From JAFDXJ01 sp038257845 (GTDB taxonomy: Bacteria; Bacteroidota; Bacteroidia; Chitinophagales; Chitinophagaceae), in NCBI GenBank assembly GCA_038257845.1, contig JBBSQL010000029.1, forward strand, positions 1 through 36,896: DNA of 36,896 bases, in the 5' to 3' direction. The translations under genes were made by a program, and so were the position numbers. The notes below the pieces were generated by a model. That model did no database searches. It saw only the letters and a list, made by a program, of their open reading frames with translations, and had not been told where the DNA came from. This document shows, in pieces, positions 16,789 through 23,300 of this stretch (its first letter is position 1; the number at the start of each line of letters is the position of its first letter).

Positions 16789-17559
16789 ATGAAAAGGCAA
16801 TTTAAAAAATGGACATTTCGTATTTTATTTACAGGATTATTAATTTTTGGACTTTTAACAATGTTCATATTAAGCCCAATACTGTTGTATGCACATAAAA
16901 CTGTAATTGGGAATTATTCTATATATCATAATAAACCTATAAATAAAAACTTCTTATTAATTCTTGAACAATCCAATTCCATTATTAAATCAAGTGAAAT
17001 TTATGACAAGGATCTTAAAATGGACATTTGTTTAAAGGATGGCTCAAAATATCCAGGATTAATCGAAATGGTATTTGGGAGAGATTTGATGTCTTGTTTT
17101 TACAACAAGGTTGTATTCACATCTGGTGAGCCTAACTTTTACAATAACTCAATTAAATTTGATGGACATATTTTGAATTTGAAAGAAATGCTTGCTCATG
17201 CACAAGTTCATTGCTTAGAATTTAATCATTATGGACTTTGGAAATCTAATCCTATTGGAAATTATCCTAAATGGAAATGGGAAGGTTATCCTGAATACAT
17301 TGGAAGACAAAAATCCTACGATAGTAATTTAAAGGAAGGACTCAAAACCTTATTTTACAATGAACAAATTAAAAATACAGGTTGGCTAACACTAACTGAT
17401 GGTACTGAAATTTTAGTCACCTATTTTAAATATCGGCTTCTAACTCAGTATTGTTTAGAAATAAAGAAATTGGAGTTTGTAAAACTTCTTGAAGATACGA
17501 CTTCAGAAGAAATCGTAACACAAGAAATGCTTAATTGGTACAACAATCAAATTAAATGA
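16789..17559 (+). CDS. Membrane-anchored protein with a degenerate zinc-peptidase-like motif
   Basis: 256 residues; I do not recognise a named family. One N-terminal transmembrane segment (about residues 9-36) anchors the protein, with the bulk outside the cytoplasm. The central part has MLAHAQVHCLEF (134-145) and, 20 residues later, KWKWEGYPEYIGRQ (161-174). The spacing of His137, His141 and Glu165 recalls gluzincin metallopeptidases (HExxH plus a downstream Glu), but the catalytic glutamate position is alanine, so it would be inactive or not a peptidase at all. Its sequence is visibly richer in A and T than the flanking metabolic genes. It lies alone inside a region bracketed by a direct repeat, suggesting acquisition. 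Confidence 0.6.
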   Translation: MKRQFKKWTFRILFTGLLIFGLLTMFILSPILLYAHKTVIGNYSIYHNKPINKNFLLILEQSNSIIKSSEIYDKDLKMDICLKDGSKYPGLIEMVFGRDLMSCFYNKVVFTSGEPNFYNNSIKFDGHILNLKEMLAHAQVHCLEFNHYGLWKSNPIGNYPKWKWEGYPEYIGRQKSYDSNLKEGLKTLFYNEQIKNTGWLTLTDGTEILVTYFKYRLLTQYCLEIKKLEFVKLLEDTTSEEIVTQEMLNWYNNQIK

Positions 17560-17656
17560 CAGTGAAAGTAAAACGTATGCATAACATAGAAAAGGTTTTG
17601 CAAAATACGGGCGGCCGGAAGTTATCCTCGGCGTTTGTAATTTCTATGAGCAATTT

Positions 17657-17703
17657 TTCGAGGCTTGACAAGCATCTATTCCCAAACTTTGCCAAGCCTC
17701 GAA
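17657..17703. repeat. 11-bp perfect inverted repeat at the right edge of the inserted segment
   Basis: TTCGAGGCTTG (17657-17667) and CAAGCCTCGAA (17693-17703) are perfect complements separated by 25 bases. The right arm ends immediately before the right copy of the 9-bp direct repeat. It is not followed by a T run, so it is unlikely to be a simple terminator; a recombination site or RNA hairpin is possible. Confidence 0.6.
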
Positions 17704-17704
17704 C

Positions 17705-17713
17705 GATATGCGT
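17705..17713 (+). repeat. Right copy of the 9-bp direct repeat (GATATGCGT)
   Basis: Second copy of the repeat at 16758-16766. Joining the copies would place the TIGR02757 start codon directly downstream of the PLP gene with its ATG intact, a plausible pre-insertion arrangement. Confidence 0.45.
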
Positions 17714-18499
17714 AATGATATAAAAGATTTACTCGACAAAAAATTTGCAGCATACAATCATATAGATTTTATTGAACAGGATCCTATTTCCATACCACAT
17801 GCATTCTCTAAAAAACAGGACATTGAAATCGCTGGATTTTTTGCGGCCATTTTTTCCTGGGGAAACCGCAAAGTGATCATTGCAAAATCGAAAGAATTAA
17901 TGGGGATGATGGAAAATGAGCCGCATGATTTTGTATTGAATCATTCTTCCAAAGATTTAAAAAGATTTTCCAAATTCAAACACCGCACATTTAATGAAGA
18001 AGATGTAATTTTTTTCATGAACTTTTTAAAAAAACATTATTCCAAAAATGATTCCCTCGAAAGCGCTTTTACAAAACATATTAATGTAAGTAAAAATAAA
18101 ATGGAATATGCGCTGAATGGTTTTTATCATTATTTTTTTGAAGGAACAAATACAACTTTTCCCAATCGTACCAGGAAGCATATTGCGGCGCCGGAAAAAA
18201 ATTCTACCTGTAAAAGATTGAATATGTACCTGCGCTGGATGGTGCGCAAAGACGCAGCCGGCGTGGATTTCGGCTTATGGAATAATATTAAACCTGCAGA
18301 TTTGATTTGCCCACTAGATGTGCACGTGATCCGCGTCGCTAACCAATTAAAATTGTTGCACAATGAAAAAGTCAACTGGCAAACAGCTTGCCTGCTTACC
18401 AATAAATTAAAGAAATTTGATAAAAACGATCCTGTAAAGTATGATTTTGCTTTATTTGGAATGGGCGTTTCTGAAAAGTCAATTTTAAAAGATGAATAA
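17708..18499 (+). CDS. TIGR02757 family protein (HhH-GPD-like)
   Basis: 263 residues from the ATG inside the right direct repeat. Hallmarks are DPISIPHAFSKKQDIEIAGFFAA (25-47), RLNMYLRWMVRKDAAGVDFGLW, PLDVHVIRVANQLKLL and YDFALFGMGVSE, the pattern of TIGR02757 (DUF2400). The helical C-terminal part looks like the HhH-GPD glycosylase superfamily (LDVHVxRV), but activity in this family is not established to my knowledge. The next small gene overlaps its end by 8 bases, so they are translationally coupled. Confidence 0.85.
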   Translation: MRNDIKDLLDKKFAAYNHIDFIEQDPISIPHAFSKKQDIEIAGFFAAIFSWGNRKVIIAKSKELMGMMENEPHDFVLNHSSKDLKRFSKFKHRTFNEEDVIFFMNFLKKHYSKNDSLESAFTKHINVSKNKMEYALNGFYHYFFEGTNTTFPNRTRKHIAAPEKNSTCKRLNMYLRWMVRKDAAGVDFGLWNNIKPADLICPLDVHVIRVANQLKLLHNEKVNWQTACLLTNKLKKFDKNDPVKYDFALFGMGVSEKSILKDE

Positions 18500-18800
18500 C
18501 CAACTTGAAAATATAATCTTTGAAAACAACAGCCTGGATACATGGCGAAGTAAAGATCATACTGCGCTATTGATACAATGTATTAATGAAATGATCAATA
18601 CAAATTTCCCTGCGTTAATTCAATTGCTCTACCGGCTTGATATCCCCGAAAAAAAATTAAAAGAAAATCTTGCACAGAATGATGATAAGAATGCAGCAGA
18701 AATTATTTCTACAATGATCATCAAAAGACAAATTGAGAAAATTATTTCAAGAGAAAAATTTAGCAGGAAGGATTCTGAAAATAATGAAGAGCGCTGGTAA
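18492..18800 (+). CDS. Small conserved helical protein coupled to the TIGR02757 gene
   Basis: 102 residues, starting within the last codons of the TIGR02757 gene (8-nt overlap). The sequence is helical and charged, with NTNFPALIQLLYRLDIPEKK in the middle and a basic/acidic C-terminus ending NNEERW. I recall similar small proteins in Bacteroidota but no assigned function. The overlap indicates co-translation and possibly a partner role for the upstream protein. Confidence 0.7.
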   Translation: MNNQLENIIFENNSLDTWRSKDHTALLIQCINEMINTNFPALIQLLYRLDIPEKKLKENLAQNDDKNAAEIISTMIIKRQIEKIISREKFSRKDSENNEERW

Positions 18801-18807
18801 ACCTAAT

Positions 18808-19284
18808 TTATTTTTTTGCTTGTGCAAGTGCAACAGTTCGCGAAAAACTTTCATCAAGTGATATAAATGTTTCCGTGCGTTCTATGCCTTTTATTTTTTG
18901 CAATTCATCATGCAAAACCATTTTCAATTCCTGTATGTTTTTACAAACGATCTCTGCGAACATGCTGTAATTTCCTGTTGTATAATTTAGCCGCACGATC
19001 TCCGGGATCTTTTTCAACTCTTTCGCCACGGAATCATATAAAGAACTTTTTTCCAAAAAAATTCCAATGAAAGCGATCACATCGTATCCCAAACCTTTCA
19101 AATCAACATGCAACTTTTTACCTTTTACAATACCTGCTTCTTCCATTTTTTTAATGCGAACATGAATCGTTCCTCCCGATACAAATAACTTTTTTCCCAA
19201 ATCCGCATAGGAAATATCTGATGTGTGCAGCATTTCATGAAGGATGTCAAAATCGAGTTTGTCAAAATTTAATTTTGGGTTCAT
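18808..19284 (-). CDS. Lrp/AsnC family transcriptional regulator
   Basis: 158 residues. Residues 5-60 are the AsnC-type winged helix (LDFDILHEMLHTSDISYADLGKKLFVSGGTIHVRIKKMEEAGIV), and residues 68-145 the RAM ligand-binding domain (YDVIAFIGIFL, VRLNYTTGNYSMFAEIV). Known family role: amino-acid-responsive regulation, usually including its own gene. It is convergent with the small helical gene and divergent from the tRNA-like RNA. AT-rich repeats upstream (19315-19375) could be its own operators. The regulated pathway is unknown. Confidence 0.92.
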   Translation of the reverse strand: MNPKLNFDKLDFDILHEMLHTSDISYADLGKKLFVSGGTIHVRIKKMEEAGIVKGKKLHVDLKGLGYDVIAFIGIFLEKSSLYDSVAKELKKIPEIVRLNYTTGNYSMFAEIVCKNIQELKMVLHDELQKIKGIERTETFISLDESFSRTVALAQAKK

Positions 19285-19314
19285 TTTTTAGTCAATAATT
19301 TAATATTTATCAAA

Positions 19315-19375
19315 AATATCAAATTATTTTAGACAATATCTATATTTATTTAATTTCTATAGAATAATATCAAAT
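19315..19375. promoter_or_regulatory. Two AATATCAAAT repeats spaced 51 bp, possible Lrp-type operators
   Basis: AATATCAAAT occurs at 19315-19324 and 19366-19375, 51 bp apart, close to five helical turns. They lie in very AT-rich DNA between the Lrp/AsnC gene and the tRNA-like RNA. Such phased AT-rich boxes suit Lrp octamers wrapping DNA; function is inference. Confidence 0.3.
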
Positions 19376-19391
19376 GAATAAGCAAATTCCT

Positions 19392-19399
19392 TAATATTG
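19392..19399 (+). promoter_or_regulatory. -7 element upstream of the tRNA-like RNA
   Basis: TAATATTG, identical to the -7 box at 772-779, ends 11 bases before the predicted mature 5' end of the RNA. No good -33 TTTG is present at 19-bp spacing. A start near 19406 would give a primary transcript of about 200 nt ending at the terminator. Confidence 0.45.
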
Positions 19400-19410
19400 C
19401 ATTATCACAC

Positions 19411-19572
19411 TGTGGGGTGATGAAATCTTTGGCAGACATACCCTCTCGTCTCGGGGGTGGGGATCACAGGATAAACAGGGCATAGAGCCGACCGAATGGC
19501 CGACCGGGGTTGACCACCAGGATTTGTGCCTTTGCTAACTTCCCCGTGTAGGTTCGAATCCTACCCCTACAG
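19411..19572 (+). ncRNA. 162-nt tRNA-like RNA with giant variable arm
   Basis: Acceptor stem TGTGGGG (19411-19417) pairs with CCCTACA (19565-19571), one G-U pair. T G then a 3-bp D stem ATG/CAT (19420-19422, 19436-19438) with GG in the loop, as in tRNA-Leu. Anticodon-like arm CCCTC (19441-19445) / GGGGG (19453-19457) with the 7-nt loop TCGTCTC. A perfect T arm GTAGG-TTCGAAT-CCTAC (19548-19564). Between 19458 and 19547 lies a 90-nt variable region built on GGGGA (19459-19463) / TCCCC (19541-19545) and a 10-bp stem 19477-19486 / 19523-19532. Loop position 33 is C and 37 is T, so decoding is doubtful. No CCA is encoded (CTA follows the discriminator). It is not tmRNA (real D arm, far too short). 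The role is unknown. Confidence 0.65.
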
Positions 19573-19575
19573 CTA

Positions 19576-19608
19576 AGCTGTTTCATAATTAATGGAACAG
19601 CTTTTTTT
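19576..19608 (+). terminator. Rho-independent terminator after the tRNA-like RNA
   Basis: AGCTGTTTC (19576-19584) pairs with GGAACAGCT (19594-19602), one T-G pair, around a 9-nt loop, and is followed by seven Ts (19602-19608). It starts 3 bases after the tRNA-like body, showing that the RNA is its own transcription unit. Confidence 0.88.
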
Positions 19609-19658
19609 ATACCTTTAATTCTTTCAACATCAACACTGCTTCACTTCAAAATTTTTTT

Positions 19659-20510
19659 ATGAAAGAAATAAAATTATTCCTGCTGATTATTATAAGCAGT
19701 TTTTTTATTCAGCCATGTTTTAGCCAGGGAAAAAATCAGCCCGAAGGAATTTTATTCATCATCGGTGGCGGCAACCGCCCTGATTCATTGATGCTGGACT
19801 TATTAAAGACTGCTCAACTTAAGGATAAGGATTATATTGTTGTCTTACCCATGTCCGGAGCTGAACCTGATACAAGTTTTTTTTATTTTAAAGAACAGTT
19901 TACCACACTATGCAGGAACACGATTGCCAATCTTAATTTTACGAAAGAAAATTCAAATAACAAAACCTGGTTGGATTCTTTAAAAAAAGCAAAACTTATT
20001 TTTATTACCGGTGGCGATCAAAGCCGGTTCATGTCAGTGGTTTTAAATACACCAATCTTTACAGCCATTCATGAAGCTTATCAAAATGGCGCAACCATTT
20101 CAGGTACTAGTGCAGGTGCGGCAGTAATGAGTAAATATATGATCACGGGAAATCAATTATTAGGCGATACAACATATAACGCAACGTTTGATCGTTTATG
20201 GAAAGATAATATTGAATTTACACAAGGGCTGGGATTGCTTGATTCAATAATCATTGACCAGCATTTTATTGTGAGAAGCCGCTATAACCGCCTGCTATCC
20301 GCACTTTACGCATTTCCTTCTTTTACTTGTATTGGCATTGACGAAAGCACCGCGATCATTTTTCATAAAAATAAAATATCCATTGCGGGCAAAGGGCAGG
20401 TAATCGTTTTTTCTAATATGGAAAATAAAAAGGATGTTAATGGCCTCATCAAATTTTCTGATATTCACCTGGGTATTTTTACGGCCGGTGATTCATTTAA
20501 AATAAAATAG
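19659..20510 (+). CDS. Secreted cyanophycinase-like peptidase (S51 family)
   Basis: 283 residues. The signal peptide (1-22) ends CFSQ. The enzyme core shows IIGGGNRPD (34-42), ITGGDQSRF (116-124), the nucleophile elbow SGTSAGAAV with Ser151, and DQHF (200-203) with a probable catalytic His202, the pattern of cyanophycinases and related S51 peptidases. Cyanophycinase cleaves beta-Asp-Arg dipeptides from cyanophycin; secreted versions occur in many bacteria without cyanophycin synthetase, so the substrate here is open. It begins 51 bases after the terminator of the tRNA-like RNA and may share a unit with the following lipoprotein. Confidence 0.85.
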   Translation: MKEIKLFLLIIISSFFIQPCFSQGKNQPEGILFIIGGGNRPDSLMLDLLKTAQLKDKDYIVVLPMSGAEPDTSFFYFKEQFTTLCRNTIANLNFTKENSNNKTWLDSLKKAKLIFITGGDQSRFMSVVLNTPIFTAIHEAYQNGATISGTSAGAAVMSKYMITGNQLLGDTTYNATFDRLWKDNIEFTQGLGLLDSIIIDQHFIVRSRYNRLLSALYAFPSFTCIGIDESTAIIFHKNKISIAGKGQVIVFSNMENKKDVNGLIKFSDIHLGIFTAGDSFKIK

Positions 20511-20556
20511 TTTAAAATTTACAGCATCATTTTTGTATAAAAAATAAAAAACTACA

Positions 20557-21036
20557 ATGAAATACCTACTCATTATTGCAACGCTGGCAACGTTTACCGC
20601 ATGCAGCAGCATGAAGCATATCACAAGAACACAGGTTACTGATTTTACAGAAATAAAAAAAATGGTGAATGAAAAGAATTTTGATTTTGTGGCAGAACGA
20701 ATGATTCCTGCAAAAGGAATGCCTTCTACTATCACCGATTTCTATAATTTGAAAGTGAGCAATGACAGCTTATATGTGCAATTACCCTATAGAGGGCAGG
20801 CATATTTAACACCCATAGATCCTTCACAATCTCCCTTGGATTTTACCTCAACATCATTTGATTATACCTTCACAGAAAGTAAGGATAGGATGAATGTAAC
20901 AATAAAGCCAAAAGATAAACAAAATGTGCAGCAATTCATGCTCGAAATTTTTAGTAATGGATCTGCTACACTGAACATTAATTCTTCAGACAGGCAGGGT
21001 ATTTCATACAATGGTTATATCGCGGCGAATCCATAG
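20557..21036 (+). CDS. DUF4251 lipoprotein
   Basis: 159 residues. The N-terminus MKYLLIIATLATFTACSS carries a lipobox with Cys16, so it is probably lipidated. The remainder (FDFVAERMIPAKG, LPYRGQAYLTP, a SPLDFTS segment, then the C-terminal SSDRQGISYNGYI) matches DUF4251, a Bacteroidota family of envelope proteins of unknown function. It lies 46 bases after the cyanophycinase-like gene, with no terminator between. Confidence 0.82.
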   Translation: MKYLLIIATLATFTACSSMKHITRTQVTDFTEIKKMVNEKNFDFVAERMIPAKGMPSTITDFYNLKVSNDSLYVQLPYRGQAYLTPIDPSQSPLDFTSTSFDYTFTESKDRMNVTIKPKDKQNVQQFMLEIFSNGSATLNINSSDRQGISYNGYIAANP

Positions 21037-21094
21037 AGCAAAAAAAAGTTTGCTAAACGAGAGCAGAATATTTTAAAAGTAAAATGATCCACTT

Positions 21095-21102
21095 TATTTT
21101 TG
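21095..21102 (+). promoter_or_regulatory. -7 element upstream of the DUF3078 gene
   Basis: TATTTTTG is a perfect TAnnTTTG box 24 bases before the ATG. TTTA at 21072-21075, 19 bases upstream, is a 3-of-4 match to the -33 element. Confidence 0.45.
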
Positions 21103-21126
21103 CCGGATAAATAATTTAAACATCAA

Positions 21127-22053
21127 ATGAAAAAAATCATTTTACCTGCATTGTTAATTGTAAGTTCTATAATGGCTTTTGCACAGGATCAAACCGTACA
21201 GGACATGAAAGATGAATCTCAGAAAGAAATTCCAAAAGACCCTTCCGATACAACGAATAAAACCTGGAAAACCGGTGCCTTACTGAGTTTGAGCATTGCA
21301 CAGGGAAGTACGAGTAACTGGGCGGCAGGTGGTGATAAATTTTCATTATCCCTCAACAGTTATATTAATGCTCATGCATTTTATAAAAAGGGAAAATATA
21401 GTTGGGATAATAATCTTGATTTCAATCTTGGTTACCTGAATACTTCCACTTTAGGAAACAGGAAAAATGATGACCGTATTAACGTCACTTCAAAATATGG
21501 TTATGCATTAAATCCAAAACTTAATCTTGCCGTACTTGGAGATATTCGTACACAATTTTTTAAAGGTTATACATATCCGGATAATGTAACAAAAGTGTAT
21601 AGTTCAAATCTTTTTGCACCGGCTTATGTATTACTTAGCTTAGGTTTGGATTATCATCCTGTTAGTAATTTATCCATTTTTGTTTCGCCTGTTACCAATA
21701 GGTGGACTTTTGTAAATGATACGGCATTGTCAGTTCAATACGGACTAGACCCGGGTAAAAAATCTTTGTATGAAATTGGTGCGTATCTTTCTATCAACTA
21801 TAATGCAAACCTGGGTAAAGTAGTAACCTATACAGGCAGGCTGGATTTATTTTCCAATTATAAACACAATCCGCAAAATGTGGATTTATATATGACTAAT
21901 TTATTTGCAATAAAATTATCGAAAGTACTTTCTGCAACCTGGAGCCTGGACATGATCTATGATGATGATGTACGCATCTTCGGCGCCAACCAAAACGCCC
22001 CGGCGTTGCAGCTCAAATCATTGGTGGGCGTGGGTTTGCTGGTAAAATTATAA
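21127..22053 (+). CDS. DUF3078 outer-membrane beta-barrel protein
   Basis: 308 residues. The signal peptide (1-19) ends MAFAQ. The mature protein has repeated amphipathic strands with the family phrase SIAQGSTSNWAAGGDKFSLS (55-74), YSWDNNLDFNLGYLNTS, and strand patterns up to a terminal VGVGLLVKL typical of barrel proteins recognised by the BAM machinery. DUF3078 is widespread in Bacteroidota; a role in transport is only presumed. Its own promoter-like box lies upstream, and an imperfect hairpin follows at 22070-22105. Confidence 0.85.
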   Translation: MKKIILPALLIVSSIMAFAQDQTVQDMKDESQKEIPKDPSDTTNKTWKTGALLSLSIAQGSTSNWAAGGDKFSLSLNSYINAHAFYKKGKYSWDNNLDFNLGYLNTSTLGNRKNDDRINVTSKYGYALNPKLNLAVLGDIRTQFFKGYTYPDNVTKVYSSNLFAPAYVLLSLGLDYHPVSNLSIFVSPVTNRWTFVNDTALSVQYGLDPGKKSLYEIGAYLSINYNANLGKVVTYTGRLDLFSNYKHNPQNVDLYMTNLFAIKLSKVLSATWSLDMIYDDDVRIFGANQNAPALQLKSLVGVGLLVKL

Positions 22054-22069
22054 TTCAAAATTTTAAATA

Positions 22070-22105
22070 ATTATAAAGCGCCTGCTGATTTAGGACGCTT
22101 ATAAT
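22070..22105 (+). other. Imperfect stem-loop after the DUF3078 gene
   Basis: ATTATAAAGCG (22070-22080) and CGCTTATAAT (22096-22105) form a 10-bp stem with one bulged A and a 15-nt loop. There is no T run, so it is a weak terminator or mRNA 3'-end structure. Confidence 0.35.
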
Positions 22106-22152
22106 ATTCTATGGCGCTTGTTATTGTATCTTTGAGTGCAACTAAAAATGGT

Positions 22153-23235
22153 ATGGAAAAAATATTAAAACAAGTTTTATTGGAATACGGATTCGATCCT
22201 GGAACATGTTCACTTGAAAAAACCGGGAACGGTTTAATCAATCATACATTTCTTTTATCAACCAGTGATAAAAAATATATTGTACAGGAAATTAATTCAG
22301 CGGTTTTTAAATCTCCCGAAATGATTGATGAAAATATTTCGGTAATTGGGAAATATTTACAGGCAAATTTTCCGGGCTATTATTTTACAATGCCCATTAA
22401 AACGCTGTCCGGGAAAACGCAGGTACACATTGAAAATCATTTTTATCGCTTATTTGATTTTGTAAAAAATTCTACAACATTTTCTATTGTAACTGCACCG
22501 GAGATTGCATTTGAAGCCGCGAAACAATTTGGCAGATTTACAAAATTATTAAAAGATTTTCCTGCGGAAACCTTACATGAAACAATACCACATTTTCATG
22601 ATTTAGTACTACGTCAAAAACAATATGAACAATCTTTAAAAACCGAAAACCAGGAACGCTTAGAAAAGGCAAAGGAGCTTATCACTGATATTTTATCTTT
22701 CAATTGGATTACAGAAATTTTTGAAAAAAATATACATAACAACGCATTTAAAAAAAGGGTAACGCATCATGATACCAAGATTAGCAATGTTTTATTCAAT
22801 AATGAAAATAAAGGTATTTGTGTCATTGATCTTGATACAATAATGCCCGGTTATTTTTTCAGTGATGTGGGCGATATGATGCGAACGTATTTATCACCTG
22901 CCGGTGAAGAGGAAAGAGACCCGGATAAAATAGAAGTGCGTGATAATTATTTTAATGCCATCGCTGAGGGTTATCTCTCTGAAATGCAGGAGGAGTTGAG
23001 TGATGCGGAAATTCATGCATTTTATTTTTCAGGCCAGGTAATGATCTATATGCAGGCTTTGCGTTTTCTCACAGACTATTTGAATGGAGATATTTATTAT
23101 ACAGTAAAAGATGCATTACACAATTTTTTCCGTGCTGCCAATCAGTTGCAACTATTGAAATTATATTCGGAAAAAAAGCAATTGTATGAAAACAGGATTC
23201 AACTTCTTTTAACCAAAAAACATTTTGCAGGATAA
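22153..23235 (+). CDS. APH-fold phosphotransferase (possible amino-sugar 1-kinase)
   Basis: 360 residues from the ATG at 22153. The frame is open from 22111, but a perfect TATCTTTG -7 box sits at 22127-22134, so the later start is preferred. The kinase signature is clear: THHDTKISNVLF with catalytic Asp207 (HxDxxxxN loop) and IDLDT with the metal-binding aspartates at 226 and 228. N-terminal GNGLINHTFLL and KYIVQEINSAVF resemble the nucleotide-binding lobe of APH/choline kinases. The overall pattern recalls N-acetylhexosamine 1-kinase-type enzymes that salvage amino sugars, which is inference. It is convergent with the M3 peptidase. Confidence 0.78.
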   Translation: MEKILKQVLLEYGFDPGTCSLEKTGNGLINHTFLLSTSDKKYIVQEINSAVFKSPEMIDENISVIGKYLQANFPGYYFTMPIKTLSGKTQVHIENHFYRLFDFVKNSTTFSIVTAPEIAFEAAKQFGRFTKLLKDFPAETLHETIPHFHDLVLRQKQYEQSLKTENQERLEKAKELITDILSFNWITEIFEKNIHNNAFKKRVTHHDTKISNVLFNNENKGICVIDLDTIMPGYFFSDVGDMMRTYLSPAGEEERDPDKIEVRDNYFNAIAEGYLSEMQEELSDAEIHAFYFSGQVMIYMQALRFLTDYLNGDIYYTVKDALHNFFRAANQLQLLKLYSEKKQLYENRIQLLLTKKHFAG

Positions 23236-23300
23236 ATTTTTATGAAAAAGCAGGACATAGATTTATACTGCTTTGAAAATTACAGAAATAATTTTCTGCA

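Noticed and set aside
17570..17700. Integron attC site downstream of the membrane-anchored gene
   Set aside because: GCATAAC-like and GTTAT-like words occur, but no pair of core sites with the required fold could be aligned, and no integrase is present.
19498..19515. Y-RNA (YrlA) identity suggested by GGCCGA...TTGACC
   Set aside because: The helix has a C-A mismatch and a tiny loop, the topology is the reverse of known Y RNAs, and no Ro/Rsr gene is in the window.
19411..19572. Reading the tRNA-like RNA as tmRNA or as a tRNA with a group I intron
   Set aside because: tmRNA is about twice as long, lacks a true D stem and carries a peptide-tag frame. The extra sequence sits in the variable arm rather than the anticodon loop and is too short for a group I ribozyme.
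22111..22152. Upstream start for the APH-fold kinase
   Set aside because: A perfect -7 promoter box (TATCTTTG, 22127-22134) lies inside these codons, so they are probably not translated.
23247..23296. Bidirectional terminator between the kinase and M3 peptidase genes
   Set aside because: Two small AT-rich hairpins are present, but neither is followed by a T run on either strand; too weak to call.
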